Positions 46,490-57,709 of a stretch of DNA of 64,000 nucleotides are shown here, piece by piece. The notes beneath the pieces are model-generated. The model saw nothing but the letters and a program-made list of their open reading frames with translations, did not search any database and was not told the origin of the DNA. The stretch's first letter is position 1. Each line of letters begins with the position of its first letter. The stretch is from Ligula intestinalis (lineage: Eukaryota; Platyhelminthes; Cestoda; Diphyllobothriidea; Diphyllobothriidae): positions 62,950,319 to 63,014,318 of the forward strand of contig JAYGXS010000003.1 of assembly GCA_036362985.1 (NCBI GenBank), read 5' to 3'. The position numbers were made by a program, and so were the translations under genes.

Positions 46490-47310
46490 TTTTAATGCTG
46501 CAAGACAACCACTACTAAGACACTAGACTAGTATCCTCTGTGTGGACGGGGCTAACCATTGCCCTTAAAAAATGCTGGGACCACTTAATGTGCACGTTGG
46601 CTTTGGCTCACAAATTTAAAGCTTACGGTCCAAGTTACGAAACAAACAACTGGTGCTGCCCTCACTCACTCTGCCAACTCGGTATATTCCTTCTCTTTGA
46701 TTTGCATGATCCACTGGACGTAGGTGAGCAGTCTGGTGTCATTTGTCAGGTGCCATGTCGCGACTGTTCTTGCCATTATACAGGGCAGACCGGGCGACGA
46801 CTTAGCTCGTGCATAACGGAGCACAAGCGGGAAGTGTGGAAAGGCGACCCACAATCTTAAATCGCTACCCACACTCTGGAAGAAGGTCACGAATTCGACA
46901 TCTCGAACACACGGATAATGGCACGAGCCATTAATAAGACGGGACGCGAACTGCCGGAGGCCTGGGTGTCAGATCCTAACTCCATAAACAGGCATTTAAA
47001 TATACCACCCTGTTATTTTGCTATCCGTTTCCGTGACCAGAAACCAGAGACTATTGCCTCCATAAGCATGCAGGCTGTCACGTCAAGGTCACGCGCCGTT
47101 GCTCCAGGGACAAACGTAGGAACCACGATAAGATAGCGTGAGAATGGATGTGGCGTGGACAGGCACCGATCAATAATTGCCACATTCTCCCCCCCCTACC
47201 AACCCCATTTATGCGTAGCTGACGCTTGCCGTTTTCTCATTTATTCCGACGATGGCTTCTCGTGTGGAGCCGAAAGCTCAGAATAAAACTATCGTTCCAG
47301 AGATCGCGCC
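46490..47310 (+). mobile_element. Penelope-like element with GIY-YIG domain and intact-looking 3' motif
   Basis: Contains the GIY-YIG coding relic (described separately) followed by a 3' region. At 47246-47275 lies the best-preserved stem-loop motif of the window: CCGACGA, then a perfect GGCTTC/GGAGCC stem with a six-base loop, then GAAAG. The shared tail follows (AATAAAACTATCGTTCCAGA, then GATCGC). It ends where the RTE element begins (about 47320-47380), so one is inserted next to or into the other. Confidence 0.8.
46700..47136 (+). pseudogene. PLE GIY-YIG endonuclease relic
   Basis: Reads GEQSGVICQVPCRDCSCHYT, then GQTGRRLSSCITEHKREV, where VICQ...YTGQTGR corresponds to the GIY...YIG pair of the nuclease with the two cysteines of the PLE-type insert (C-x3-C). 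A stop (TAA at about 46858) and the continuation IATHTLEEGHEFDISNTRIM, then NKTGRELPEAWVSDPNSINR follow. In an active element this domain nicks the target DNA to prime reverse transcription. The usual histidine-rich EH..AV block is retained as EHKREV. Upstream RT sequence is not recognisable. Confidence 0.85.
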
Positions 47311-48699
47311 TTCCTCTTCTTTACAACAAGAACCTGGCGCACGCATATTTGCTTCTATTCGATCTTCTTATTCTGCGAAACTGGCGTGGAAAAGCAAAGG
47401 TTTGCTGACCAAAGCCTGAATGCATTGCAGTCGTGGCGCTGGCGGATGCTCGACTATGTTCTCGTCGACAGGACGTGCTGGTGACGAGAGCAATCAGAGA
47501 CGCTGATGGCTGGACGATCACCGTCGCATTGGCTCCAAGATTAGACTCCAAATACAACTGCACAAATGACCACAAGGCAAACGACCACTGGGCAAAGTAT
47601 AAAGTATTCTTATAAAGTTGTCTGCTCACTGTTTCGATTTCAGCAAGCAACTGGCTTCGCGAATGGAAGGCCTGACAGTTCCAGACGATGACGCCACTGT
47701 AGAGACACGGTGCCAGTGGTGAAACATCATCGACTTGGCCGTCTTGACGTCTTCGGCTGTGCATGTGGTTAAATTAATGCCAGTATCAGCAACCTATTCA
47801 CCAAGAAGAACCAAGTCCTTCATTGATCGCGCAACGGACGCCAATAAAACGGACTTCCGCAAATGTCCCGGCCTCCTGCCACCCCAGCTGCAAGATATGG
47901 GACAACAATTCTGATGGTGTAATCACATTCAGAAGCGCTAAGCCGGTCACTTCAGAAGTCCTCTCAATTGCTCACCAACCAGCTCCAATGTTACCGTTGA
48001 CTGCTCTCCCCAACTGAAAAAGTCCAGTGATCTGGATCTTTCACCTTCTCTACCCAGATTTACACTCCTTGCTGAGATGAAGGGGGCATGAGCCCGAGCG
48101 TTGGGCAAATCAGCGTCATCTCTGACAAATGGTAGTGTCATTGTTAGAACAAGTACTACTACACTTCTTGAGGTAACTGAGGGACTAAGGGGTTAAAAAC
48201 CCAGTGCTGACTTTAATCAGCGTCACTTCTGAGTAATAATTAATTCAGAAATAGTGTCAGCAAAACTATAATTCAACTATTACTAGAAATAGCAGTAGCA
48301 GAACCACTCTTGGTGTCCTTGATCCTAGCTTGACGTCTACTTAAGGTGGTGAGGGTAAATAGTGCGGTGGTAATAGCGCAAATGTCTATTGCCAATAAAA
48401 ACTACGCAGGTGGTGTTCTGGTTTGCATTGGTGAAAGCGGCCTAGGCCAGTTTCGACTCGGTTATCTTGACTTTTTTCTTATCACCGGTTCAATCGGGGA
48501 GAGGGTTTAGGGTGAAATGGACAGCTGCGCATCTATTTTACTTAAATCTCGAACTAAATTTCCATTCACCTCCTTTGCTTCTGAGCACCTGGTGGATTTC
48601 ATAGAAATCGATGGCCAAACTATCACATCACTAGAAAACATACGGAGTGTATAGCACATTTCTGTCGGGAATGTAAAGATTCTGTGAAGTGTGGTGCTA

Positions 48700-49451
48700 A
48701 GGATGAGGTCCTCAAGATTTCAAGGACTTTAACAGCGAAAAGGGAACCGTCAAAGCTATGATAAACACAGAGACAGCTCGCTGCTCAAGATTCTTGGGAA
48801 GATCATGGTTCTCATTCTTTTCAATTTACTCAAAATCTTCGGAAATCTTCTTCTGGAAAGTCAATTAGGCCTCCGACGATATCACAGCACCACCGACGTG
48901 GTCATTTGCGCTCGCCAGCCACAGAAGAAATGCCAGGAGATGTGAACCTCCATCTACACTACCATTGCGGATCCAAAGAATAACCTCGACCCGGTGAATT
49001 GCGATGATCTGCATAGAGCTATACATAAATTCGGTTGGCCTGATGCAAGTACATGGGGCGTCAACTATACAATTTATTGATGATGCACGTCTTTGATCAA
49101 AAGACAGGCGTCGAAGCATTTGAAGTGACCAGCGTAGTGAAGCAGGTCTGCGTACTGGCTAACGCCGTCTTCAGTCTCATGTTGTCTGCCATACCGATTG
49201 ACACATACCGTGACGGGCGCCTTGCGATAAGCAAACACTACACGACTGACGGATATATTCTAAATAGCCGGGGTGTGTATGCCCTAACGCGTGCTCATTC
49301 GAATACCGTCCACGAAATGCTCTTTGTAGGCGACATTGCATTGGATACTGCGACGAAAGAGGGCATGCAGAGAAGCATATCCATCTTTAACACCGATTGC
49401 CCAACCTTCAGACTGACGTATAAACAAGGACAGGACTGTGGTCATACATGA
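48700..49451 (+). pseudogene. RTE reverse transcriptase relic, catalytic box lost
   Basis: Frames read, in order, QDFKD, KILGKIMVLILFNLL, ESQLGLRRYHSTTDVVICAR and QKKCQEM. The open frame 49053-49451 then covers VKQVCVLANAVFSLMLSAIP (motif B region; VKQGCVLAPTLFSLMFSAM is usual), TYRDGRLAIS, VHEMLFVGDIALDT and MQRSISIF. The motif C box, normally F-A-D-D, is F-V-G-D: the first catalytic aspartate is replaced by glycine, so this copy could not polymerise even without its stops. The motif A segment (about 48960-49020) is out of frame. Confidence 0.88.
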
Positions 49452-50011
49452 ACCGTTGTCCAACATGAAATACATGTGCAGCAATCTAAGAAAGAGCTAA
49501 AAAGATGGCTTTTAAATCACGAGTGCCACCGAGCCACAACGCCTGGTTTCGTCCAAATTCCAACGCTCCCAACGCACACTCTGCGAGCGAACCAGCCTCG
49601 TCGGATAACTCCGAGTACAGCGCAGCAAAACTGGGCAAACTAAAGGGCTATATTTACAAACGACTCTCACTTCCACGCCTGTTTCAAGGTCCATGGCGTC
49701 CACGACGATGTATTCCCCCTACGCCCCACCATCGGTTATAACACTCCCAATCTCCTGCTGCCACCAGATACCGTCCCACCTACCCTCCCGCCATACAATC
49801 CACGAAAATCACGTTGACGACCAGCACCTAGACCCAATTTCTCTCCCCCTAACCATCATTGTGACCATCTCTACGTCCATTTCACTGCTACGCGATCGGC
49901 CACCTGCAAAAACATAACACGGTGACCAGTATATCCTAATCTGGATCTCAGACATAAATTCGCCCCACCCTTACGCATTGCTAGCACTGTACATGCATAT
50001 TCACTCACTGA

Positions 50012-50446
50012 ATGAGTCTACTTGATCACACGCGCATTCACGAAGGCAAAGCTCACGGCAGGAATGGCATCCTCAACGCGCCCTGCATACACGGCATATC
50101 TCCCATCTCTAAAAATTATAATTCCTCATCCACCAGGGCGACAACTACTAGCAGAGTCATCAACTTAAACTACCTGTGCGCCTCTCATTGTAACTGCACA
50201 CGTACATCACGCAGCGGCCTGGCCGATCATTTGCGAATCCAACATACAAAGACTGCTACGACAGTACCAGGATCATCACCGTACTACCATCACACACGCC
50301 TCAACTGTCCCACTGTTCACGCACATTCATTCGCCGCAGGAGCTTATAAGACCACGTCTGTTTACAAGAAAAATTGCAGTAGGACACTACGGACTGAGCC
50401 ATACGATCAGTATTCTCCTCACCAACACCTGACCATTCGACCATAG
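50012..50446 (+). pseudogene. C-terminal C2H2 zinc-finger-like tail of the RTE LINE
   Basis: A 144-codon open frame begins MSLLDHTRIHEGKA (an end of a finger: L-x2-H-x3-H), then CASHCNCTRTSRSGLADHLR, then IQHTKT, a C-x2-C...H-x3-4-H unit lacking the usual F. A third, decayed unit follows (LNCPTVHAHSFAAGAY). Nucleic-acid binding of the LINE RNA or target DNA is the likely original role. Zinc ligands remain in units 1 (part) and 2; unit 3 has lost several. Confidence 0.75.
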
Positions 50447-50450
50447 ATTT

Positions 50451-51535
50451 CCACGAGGTCCACTACGTGCTCCAGCAGGCTGAAGTAATGCGGTTACTCC
50501 CGCAGAATTACAGTGAAAATATACTCTCGGAAAATCTGCCCCACTATCTCACCACTCCCACACTTGAACCCGATATCAGGACAAAGTCAAGAAGACCGTA
50601 GATGGGGAGGCTGCAGGCGGCTGGCGCGACCAACACAGACATCATATATGAACGCACCACAGATCGTACGATGCATGCTGCAAAACAGGTCAATCACGTA
50701 AATGGGAAGTGTTTTCTTCGGCTGCGGGACCACCTGTGTTGTCCTCTTGTCCACCTCACTATCTCAGCCGGCTCTAAGCCAATCATTTAGAAGCACGATT
50801 TCACGGATTGGCTGAAGGTCAATGCCCAGGGGTTCTGTAATCACGTGCGCGTGTATGCACAAAAACCACATCTGGCCTGAAAAGGCTGCGAGTAACATCT
50901 GCGCTCGTAAAACCCGTTCTCACATTAAACGCTGTCCAACCTGATCAGTCTTCCCTGACTTCTGATTCGGGAATCCGTCTGTTGCCGACTTCGCTCACCT
51001 TTCAACACTTAACGCCGTGGCTTGAAAGGTTACCAACAGAAAATGGAATTCAGACCTCCCCAGTATATGTTTGTGTGTTATGGTTGAACCGTGGCCAGGG
51101 AGTCAGGTGACCGAACATTCTTGATTGATTAATCTTCAGGCAAATACAATAATATGAGGTAGGGAATATTTAACACAATTTTAACCAATCAATCAATGAC
51201 TGTTCGGTGAAGCGGGATTAGTTTACTAAGCAGCGGCCAGTTGGTGAGTAACTGCGCCTCCTTTTTCTCATTGCTGTCATTAAGGTTGCGCCACCCATCA
51301 AAATGTGTCCCTTTGCGTATCCGGCCGGCAAATTCTGATAAAGATAAAATGGAGGTTGGCTTCCTGCCTCCTTTCAACTTTTCGGAGAACCTATCACGTC
51401 TTAGAATGTGCGATGACTGATTTCTATAAGAAGACTTCCACGTTTTAACAAATGCTGACCCAGACTTGGCCAAAATAAGAGTAGGAAAAAACCAGTTATC
51501 GCTTGACGCTGCTGCCTGGCGCCCTCCACTGCAAA
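50451..51535. other. Non-coding stretch, nothing recognised
   Basis: Probably the RTE 3' region grading into host sequence; no gene recognised. The short frames have no motif. Confidence 0.4.
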
Positions 51536-52220
51536 TGTGCTGATCAGTCCCTGATCAAAACGACAGCCCGCTGCTCATCCAGCCCAAAGGAGTGCGTCTG
51601 GAGACGTAGGTCGTCCCACTGGACCGAATCAAGTCGCTGAGCTGAACACGGTTCACAAGACTTGACTCGATGTTCCGACGGCACGCGCTCAGTTTCATCT
51701 TCCCTATGTCCTGTCCTGTCCTGTCCCGTCCCGTCCTGACCACCTCCGCCTCCTCCCACTCCCCTCTCAATACCTCTTCTCAATCGCCGGGTTTCCTTGA
51801 GCTTCCAGCGTACTCCGCTCAGTCACATGAGAGCAGCGTGCCACCGCACGCGCGAAAGGGACCATGGGGAGGACGGGAGGGGCAGGGGGCAGGGTGCGTG
51901 TGCGGCCGTAGTCACCAAAAATTACAACCACCTTTTCGATTTCGTTTTCCCTCAACTTGTTAAGGCGCAAGTACGCTACACGCATGCATGCATGCATGCC
52001 TGCATGCGTGTGTACGCGGGTTCGCTAGCTCGCGCGGTTGTCTCGTCATAGCCACTTCATTGCCATCATGCCGGCGATGCCAATAGTGGGCGCGAGTAAT
52101 GCCACACTGCTCTCTCGCTCTCTCACCGTCAGAATTGGTTCCAATGCCAGGAGAGTACGGCGGGTGCGTGTGCGGGGAGATAAAACTAGCTACCCGCCGA
52201 AATCGAGACGGGCAGACAAG

Positions 52221-52244
52221 GACGACGACGACGACGACGACGAC
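52221..52244 (+). repeat. (GAC)8 trinucleotide repeat
   Basis: Eight perfect GAC units in the GC-rich 5' flank. Confidence 0.95.
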
Positions 52245-52527
52245 AAGCAGACCAGAAGCCGGCGCGTGCGTGCGCGCGCGCGTAGGCTACTGTCCGTGCT
52301 GCTGGGACGGCTTGCTGCTGTTGTCGGCTCGATCGATAAGGATGTAGTTGAGTCCCGGCAGGGCCAGCCAATCAGAGGTGCTAGACTCTGAGCAGCTCGC
52401 CTTAACGCGTGCATGGGCGAGGAGAAGTGCGGCAGAGCGGAGGAGCGGGGAGGAGATTACGCTTCTCGCGTCGGCGTTGGACGACGACCCACGGAAGCAG
52501 CTTACATTACTGCTCTTCTGCTACTGC

Positions 52528-52556
52528 TACTACTACTACTACTACTACTACTACTA
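52528..52556 (+). repeat. (TAC)n trinucleotide repeat
   Basis: About nine TAC units (CTACTACTACTA...) in the 5' flank of the SYD-1/SYDE gene. Confidence 0.92.
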
Positions 52557-53017
52557 ATACTACCACTATTACTACTACTGCCGCTGCCGCTTCCACTCAA
52601 CTCCTACAACTCCCTGCCAAACGAGCGTGCGTACACACGTGAACTAGCTTGCTAGCTAGCAAGCCAACAAACAAACCAGCCGGAGCGAGGGAGAGAGTTT
52701 TACCAACCAATGCGCCTTTGACGTATGCACCCAGTCACACACACACTCACGCACGTGCAGACAGATTCCGGACAAAATTTGCTTTGTAGCTACTCACTTT
52801 AGTGGACCGACCTAGAACGATAATCTACCTGCTGCGTTTTCCAATCAGCCAACAGAGTTGCCTACCTCTTCTGCCACGCGTATGAAGGCTAGCAGCAGGT
52901 AGGGGGAGCATGGTCGGGAGCCCACCAAAAAACGTCGGTTTTCGACGACGAGGCCGGAGATAATGCTACACGGGGTAGACAGAGCAGCTGCCCACGCTGC
53001 TTCCCGTTCGTCCACAG

Positions 53018-54602
53018 ATGGCTGAGGAGTCGGTGGATAGTGGATTATCCAGCGAGCAATCCCAAGCTTCCAGAGAAAAGCATCACTGCTATCCTCCCCC
53101 TCCTCCTCCTCCTATTCTTACGCAAGCACAACAACAGCAACAACAGACTAGTGGATATTTACAATCACAACCGGAATCTTTAGTAGATTCACAAAGGTGC
53201 TCCACTGCTTATCAGCTCAGTCGCTACTACGCTCCTGATAGGACGCCTACCGGCGACCAGCTTGACTGTGAAGACTCTGAGGATACTGTTGCGGAGAGAC
53301 CACCGGATGTTCTTGTAAACAAACCCTTAGCAGATCTGTATAGTCGAATGTCTGGTGGTAATGGAAATTATAGAACAGGATACAATAACCCTAGGGACCG
53401 CCAGCGATTTCCCATGCCCCCTCAACAGCCACAGGCCAAGCAGCAATCAGTCATGTCCCACGTCTCCCAGCAACAACAACAGCAACAACCTCCAAGGGTA
53501 CACTTTGGACTCGGAAATCGAAATGAACCCCCCTTCAGGCGGGGACCTTCTCTGGGCCACCACCTGTCTGCCTCATTGTCCAGAAATGCGCCCGAGAGCA
53601 CAATCGGCGATGCTAGCGGAACGTCTGCTGCGGGCGGAAACTACCGTACCAGACCCCCTTTTGTTAGGAGTTTATCTTCAAAGGCTTTTGAGTTTGCCTC
53701 AGACGACTCCCCCTCCACTGTCAAGTCTCCCAGACGTTTTCGTGCTTCAAGTCCTCCCCTACCCAGGTGGCCCCCTGAACTCGAGGGTAAATTCAACCTC
53801 TTTCAAGCCATGCAGCAGCAACTGGAACGCACTTTCCCCGACGTCCTTGATAAGGGCATCCAATGCGAAAGGGACTCCTCTATACAGGGATCGCCGAAAA
53901 CCAGCAGCCTCGTGCCACTGAGCCAGACGACCTCCGCTGCACGTGGCTTCGGACAACAGCATCCACAATCACCGCCGCCGCCAACCTCACAAACCAACCC
54001 CCTCCTCTCGGCCCTTCTGGCTGCGGCAGCGAATGCCACGATGAACCTGGCAGAGCAGCCAACCGGTGTCGGTACCGCGCGGCGGGCCCACAGGCCGCAC
54101 TCCCACGGTTCCCTGCCATACTGGTCTGACACTGAAATCAGTCCCTACGACACACTGGAGGCGCTCACGTCCACTGCACAGCCCGGAGCCGCCAAAGCCT
54201 ACCAGCCGGTAGCTGCGGCCAGCGCGGTTGCCGCGGCCGCGGCTGCAGCCGCAGCGGCCATGGCAGCTGTACAGTCCACAACCTCCAGAGTTGCCAGACC
54301 CGGGCCCGTGATGGCACCGGTACCGCCGCCACCGCCGCCAGGCCTACCCGTGACCTCGGCCAAATCCCTCGAGGGCATCTACGCTTCGCAACAGATTTCG
54401 CGAGCGGCTTTACAACTCTCACAACTACCTCTAGAGGACTATAACTGTCTTCCTCCACCGGCAGAAATGGACCCAAGACAGTCCGTTTTAAGAAGCAACG
54501 TCGCTGGACAATGCACCGACGCTGGGATGTATGGACGAACTGGATTTGTAGACTCCAATGCCCCAACAAGAAGACCAGCCAATATGGAAATGGGTAGGCT
54601 CA
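53018..54602 (+). CDS. syd-1: SYD-1/SYDE-type RhoGAP, exon 1 (N-terminal, low-complexity part)
   Basis: First coding exon of a Rho GTPase-activating protein of the synapse-defective family. The start at 53018 is the first ATG after an in-frame TAG (52976-52978). About 525 residues follow: a serine-rich beginning, P7, Q-rich runs (near residues 37-43 and 153-159), a segment SPRRFRASSPPLPRWPPELE (about 240-260), FNLFQAMQQQLERTFPDV, a polyalanine run (about 405-420) and PPPPPPPG (about 442). No folded domain is recognisable here, as usual for the N-terminal half of SYDE proteins; a PDZ domain, present in nematode and fly SYD-1, was not seen. The frame stays open to a stop at 54629-54631, but this is read-through. 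Two donors fit exon 2's phase: TGG|GTAGGC (exon end 54593) and TCA|GTAAGC (exon end 54602); the second is given as the end because of its GTAAG. Joining to exon 2 rests on phase and order, not on transcript data. Confidence 0.75.
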
Positions 54603-57600
54603 GTAAGCACTTTGGACCTGTTAACCTATAAATTGCACGAGCACACAAAATACATTTCGATCCCTGTGAAAAACTAGGCAAACACAGTCCGGCGAGTTTA
54701 CAATTTTTTATAGTCAGTTTTGATATCAAGAATATTAAGAGGAATTAGTAACATACAAGTTTATAGCTTGGTTGTTATCGTATGTGTTTAATATTGCTGG
54801 ACTTTCAATATTATTCCACGGAGCACTTATAGTGAAATGATACTTTTAAAGCATTCGTAATTTGGATTTCAGTATTTTTAAGGCTGTATATTAGAACATT
54901 AAGTACCATTTAAATTTCGGAGCACTGCCTGTTTAGCATTTAACTTAATTCCTAGTATGCATACAAATGGCGTTTCTTGGCGAAAGCATAGAAACACTTT
55001 TAAATTCCACTACAGAAAAAATCAGCGTTTTAATATTCCTTATATGTGATACGAAGAAGGAATGTGTAATTATTCACAGGTGATCCTATATCTAAAGACC
55101 TGCGTTCAGGAGTTACCTGGTGCTGAATATACAAAATGTACAATAAATGCCACCGCTGCATTCCACAGCAGAAGAAGTACCAACGTGTGATTTGAAATTT
55201 GTGAACCCTGACGAGGTGCTGGTCTCACAAATGTTTAAGCCTAACCTCACATAGCCAACAGCAAATCGGCGACCAAGTACGCAACAGTTGTTAATTATTG
55301 CTCGTTTCGATGAAGTAATAAAAGTTCCAAGGTGAACGCGGAAACTGTAGATTCACAAAATCTACTACATGCATAATTCTTACGAAACCGAAACATTTGC
55401 CTCCTGCGAGGACACGTGTTCCCGTGCATATGACTTTTAGATATTTGATTAACTGGTTTCTTGAGCTTCAAATATGTCTTTTTTAAGGGTATTGGATGAT
55501 TCTCATGAACAAAAAGAATTTAACATTTCCGTACGGCAATAGCACAGTATTCATGTTGCAAAATTTAATAAACCAGATCTGAAAATATTGCGACTATAAC
55601 TTATGAATTTGTCAGCTGTACCTACTATGCGTTTACAGACTCTTTACTGAAACCAGTAGGTGCTTAATAATCTCGCGATAGCTTTTAGTTTATTTTCCAG
55701 CATGAATAGAATGTTTATTTTTTCTCCCTTTCATAAACTTTGAGCTTTTTCACATAAGATCAATCGATGAAAGTTTAACTTTGTCGTATTATGTTTGACT
55801 GTTAACGAATTAATTTTCTCTTGTTTACAACGTTATGTCATAGCGAGTAATCTGACCAATGCCATTTTTATCTTGAAGTGACTGATTTCTGTAAGTAATT
55901 CATTTTTCAGGTTAGAGATTGCATAAATATTCTTATTAGCCTGTTTTTTAGAATGTTCATAGACAAACAAGGCAAATACTGATTCGTAACTCTTCCGGAA
56001 CACAATAATTTGACAGTAAATGGTTAAACACTTAAGTATGGGCATCCTCAAGAATATCTGCGTTTTTGAATGATGTTTTACATAGCCTCAACTCACATTA
56101 TTGCCCATTTAAAAAAATTAAATCTAATTACTTGTAGAAAGTGGTTATTTATAAGAATTTTTATGCCTGATTGATTAAAAATTTGTTTGTCTTTTAAAAA
56201 AGTAAAGGAAACGTGGATTATCAGTCAAAAATAAGTTAAATTAATGCTGCAAACTATATTAGTGCTTTCAAAAAGAAAGATAAGTATTTTGAACATCAGT
56301 CAGCGATTGTACTCAGTGAAACTCAGAGGATTAGAAATTATTCTTTATGAAACCTATTATCTACATGTATTTTACGTCCAAAACAGATGCTCTGTCATGA
56401 TTTAGCTAAGGTTGCGATTAAATATTAAACCAGTTATAGGGGGATTTCCCATTTTGGAAATAATCAGGTCTAGTAAACTACATCTAGAGCAACTTTTTTT
56501 CACCCGAAGTGTGCCTAATTTTAGGCTTAAGATTTTAACTTGCAGAAGAAAACAGCTTTTAATTTTACTATTAAATACGGCTGTTGAATAATTCAGATGA
56601 AATTAAATCAAAGTTATCCGTGTAGCGGACTAAAAAATGGTTTACCCGCAAAAACAGTGTCTTTAAGGAAATGTTATGCTTAGAAAGTTTTATTTTGAGC
56701 TAAATTTAAGAATATTAATCCATAGGTGACCAATACACCCATTTTCACTAACCCAAATGTCCTCTTACATTATGTCAAACTAAGATGACACTGTCGCATC
56801 TTCAGACGATGGCGAATATCTTTGATTTGCCCTGCATCTAAGACCCAATATATGTTATAGATTTTATAATCTACGAAAACCCAATTTTCTGTAGAAATGA
56901 GTTCAATATGATCATTCATGATATCCGCAGCTTACAGACTAAACACCCGAAAAATAACAAGAGATCGGTTTTTCAGGCACACTCACTACAAGGGTCGAAT
57001 AATTAATAGTTTTTATACGTTTTTAATCATTGCAAAATGGTTAACTAAGTCAAGTTATTTTTTAAATGAGCAATGAACATATATTTCAGTGTGATAAGGT
57101 GCAGCTAATATAATTGTTTTGACAGTTCACAACAATTTTAGACTGAGCAGCGAGGTGATCATTCAGTTAATTTTGTGTACTGCAAATTGTTCTCTTTATG
57201 TGAAATTCAAAATACATTATCCACGCGAAGATAACTGCTCAAAAATTCGGTTGTTTTTAAAAGTATTTAGTCTATCCTGTTCATCAGAGCAGTTCCAAGT
57301 CACTAAAATGTGTCGCAAAATCACCTATGAATACCTAACACAATTTCTTCAAATTTGTGAAAAACACGAAATTCAGTCTTCATCGTGGCAATAGGAATAA
57401 ATAAAATACAAATGAGTGTAGGTTTCGGCAAAATTGAATAACTCGTTTGTACCCAGTTTATCAGGAAGTCATGCTTGGCCGTTCAGCTTGCTGAATCATA
57501 ATTGGTGGATTCCGTATGTTGCAGTAGGCTGGCTGAGTAACTTAAGCCATGAATAATTTAAGTCTCGGCTACCAGGGCCACGCAATTCAGGTGACTAAAG

Positions 57601-57709
57601 TGTTCGTTGTTCTGAGACCTTCTTGTTGCTGTCTTGGGTACTAACACCACCTAGGATGCCAGCTCTTCACAGCTGAGTCAAATGAAATTATTAAGTTGGT
57701 GTGGCAGAT

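Larger units (their letters stand above)
47330..50450 (+). mobile_element. RTE-type LINE with C2H2 zinc-finger tail, degenerate
   Basis: Pieces of one ORF appear in order with many stops and frameshifts: the end of the endonuclease (RWRMLDYVLV and DVLVTRAIRDADGW, 47430-47510), the linker (FSKQLASRMEGLTVPDDDA, 47640-47700; NKTDFRKCPG, about 47845; AGHFRSPLN, about 47945) and the reverse transcriptase (48700-49450). A tail with C2H2-like units follows (50012-50400). The layout and wording match the RTE family of diphyllobothriid tapeworms as remembered; the first half of the endonuclease is missing (5' truncation near 47330). Confidence 0.85.
51540..53017 (+). promoter_or_regulatory. GC/CpG-rich 5' flank, probable promoter and 5' UTR of the SYD-1/SYDE gene
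   Basis: Composition rises sharply compared with the AT-rich surroundings, with many CpG and CpG-like repeats up to the start codon at 53018. It contains a CTGTC-type tandem (51704-51739), a GCAT tandem (51981-52008), (GAC)8 (52221-52244), a GCGTGCGCGC run (about 52260-52290) and a TAC/CTA tandem (52528-52556). Many overlapping frames on both strands are explained by the stop-poor composition. No TATA box or transcription start could be fixed. An in-frame TAG (52976-52978) lies before the start codon. Confidence 0.6.

Noticed and set aside
47321..47764. 147-codon minus-strand open frame
   Set aside because: It is antisense to the RTE endonuclease/linker relics, which read DVLVTRAIRDADGW and FSKQLASRMEGLTVPDDDA on the plus strand.
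49505..49917. Frames of 74-78 codons between the RTE polymerase and zinc-finger parts
   Set aside because: They lie within the degenerate RTE ORF in mixed frames; no separate gene is indicated.
52038..52655. Overlapping plus-strand frames of 69-117 codons before the SYD-1/SYDE start
   Set aside because: They arise from tandem repeats and stop-poor GC-rich DNA, have no domain, and are separated from the real start by in-frame stops.
53355..54569. Several open frames of 70-190 codons in other frames and on the minus strand across 53.3-54.6 kb
   Set aside because: Shadows of SYD-1/SYDE exon 1, whose GC-rich, repeat-coded sequence has few stops in any frame.
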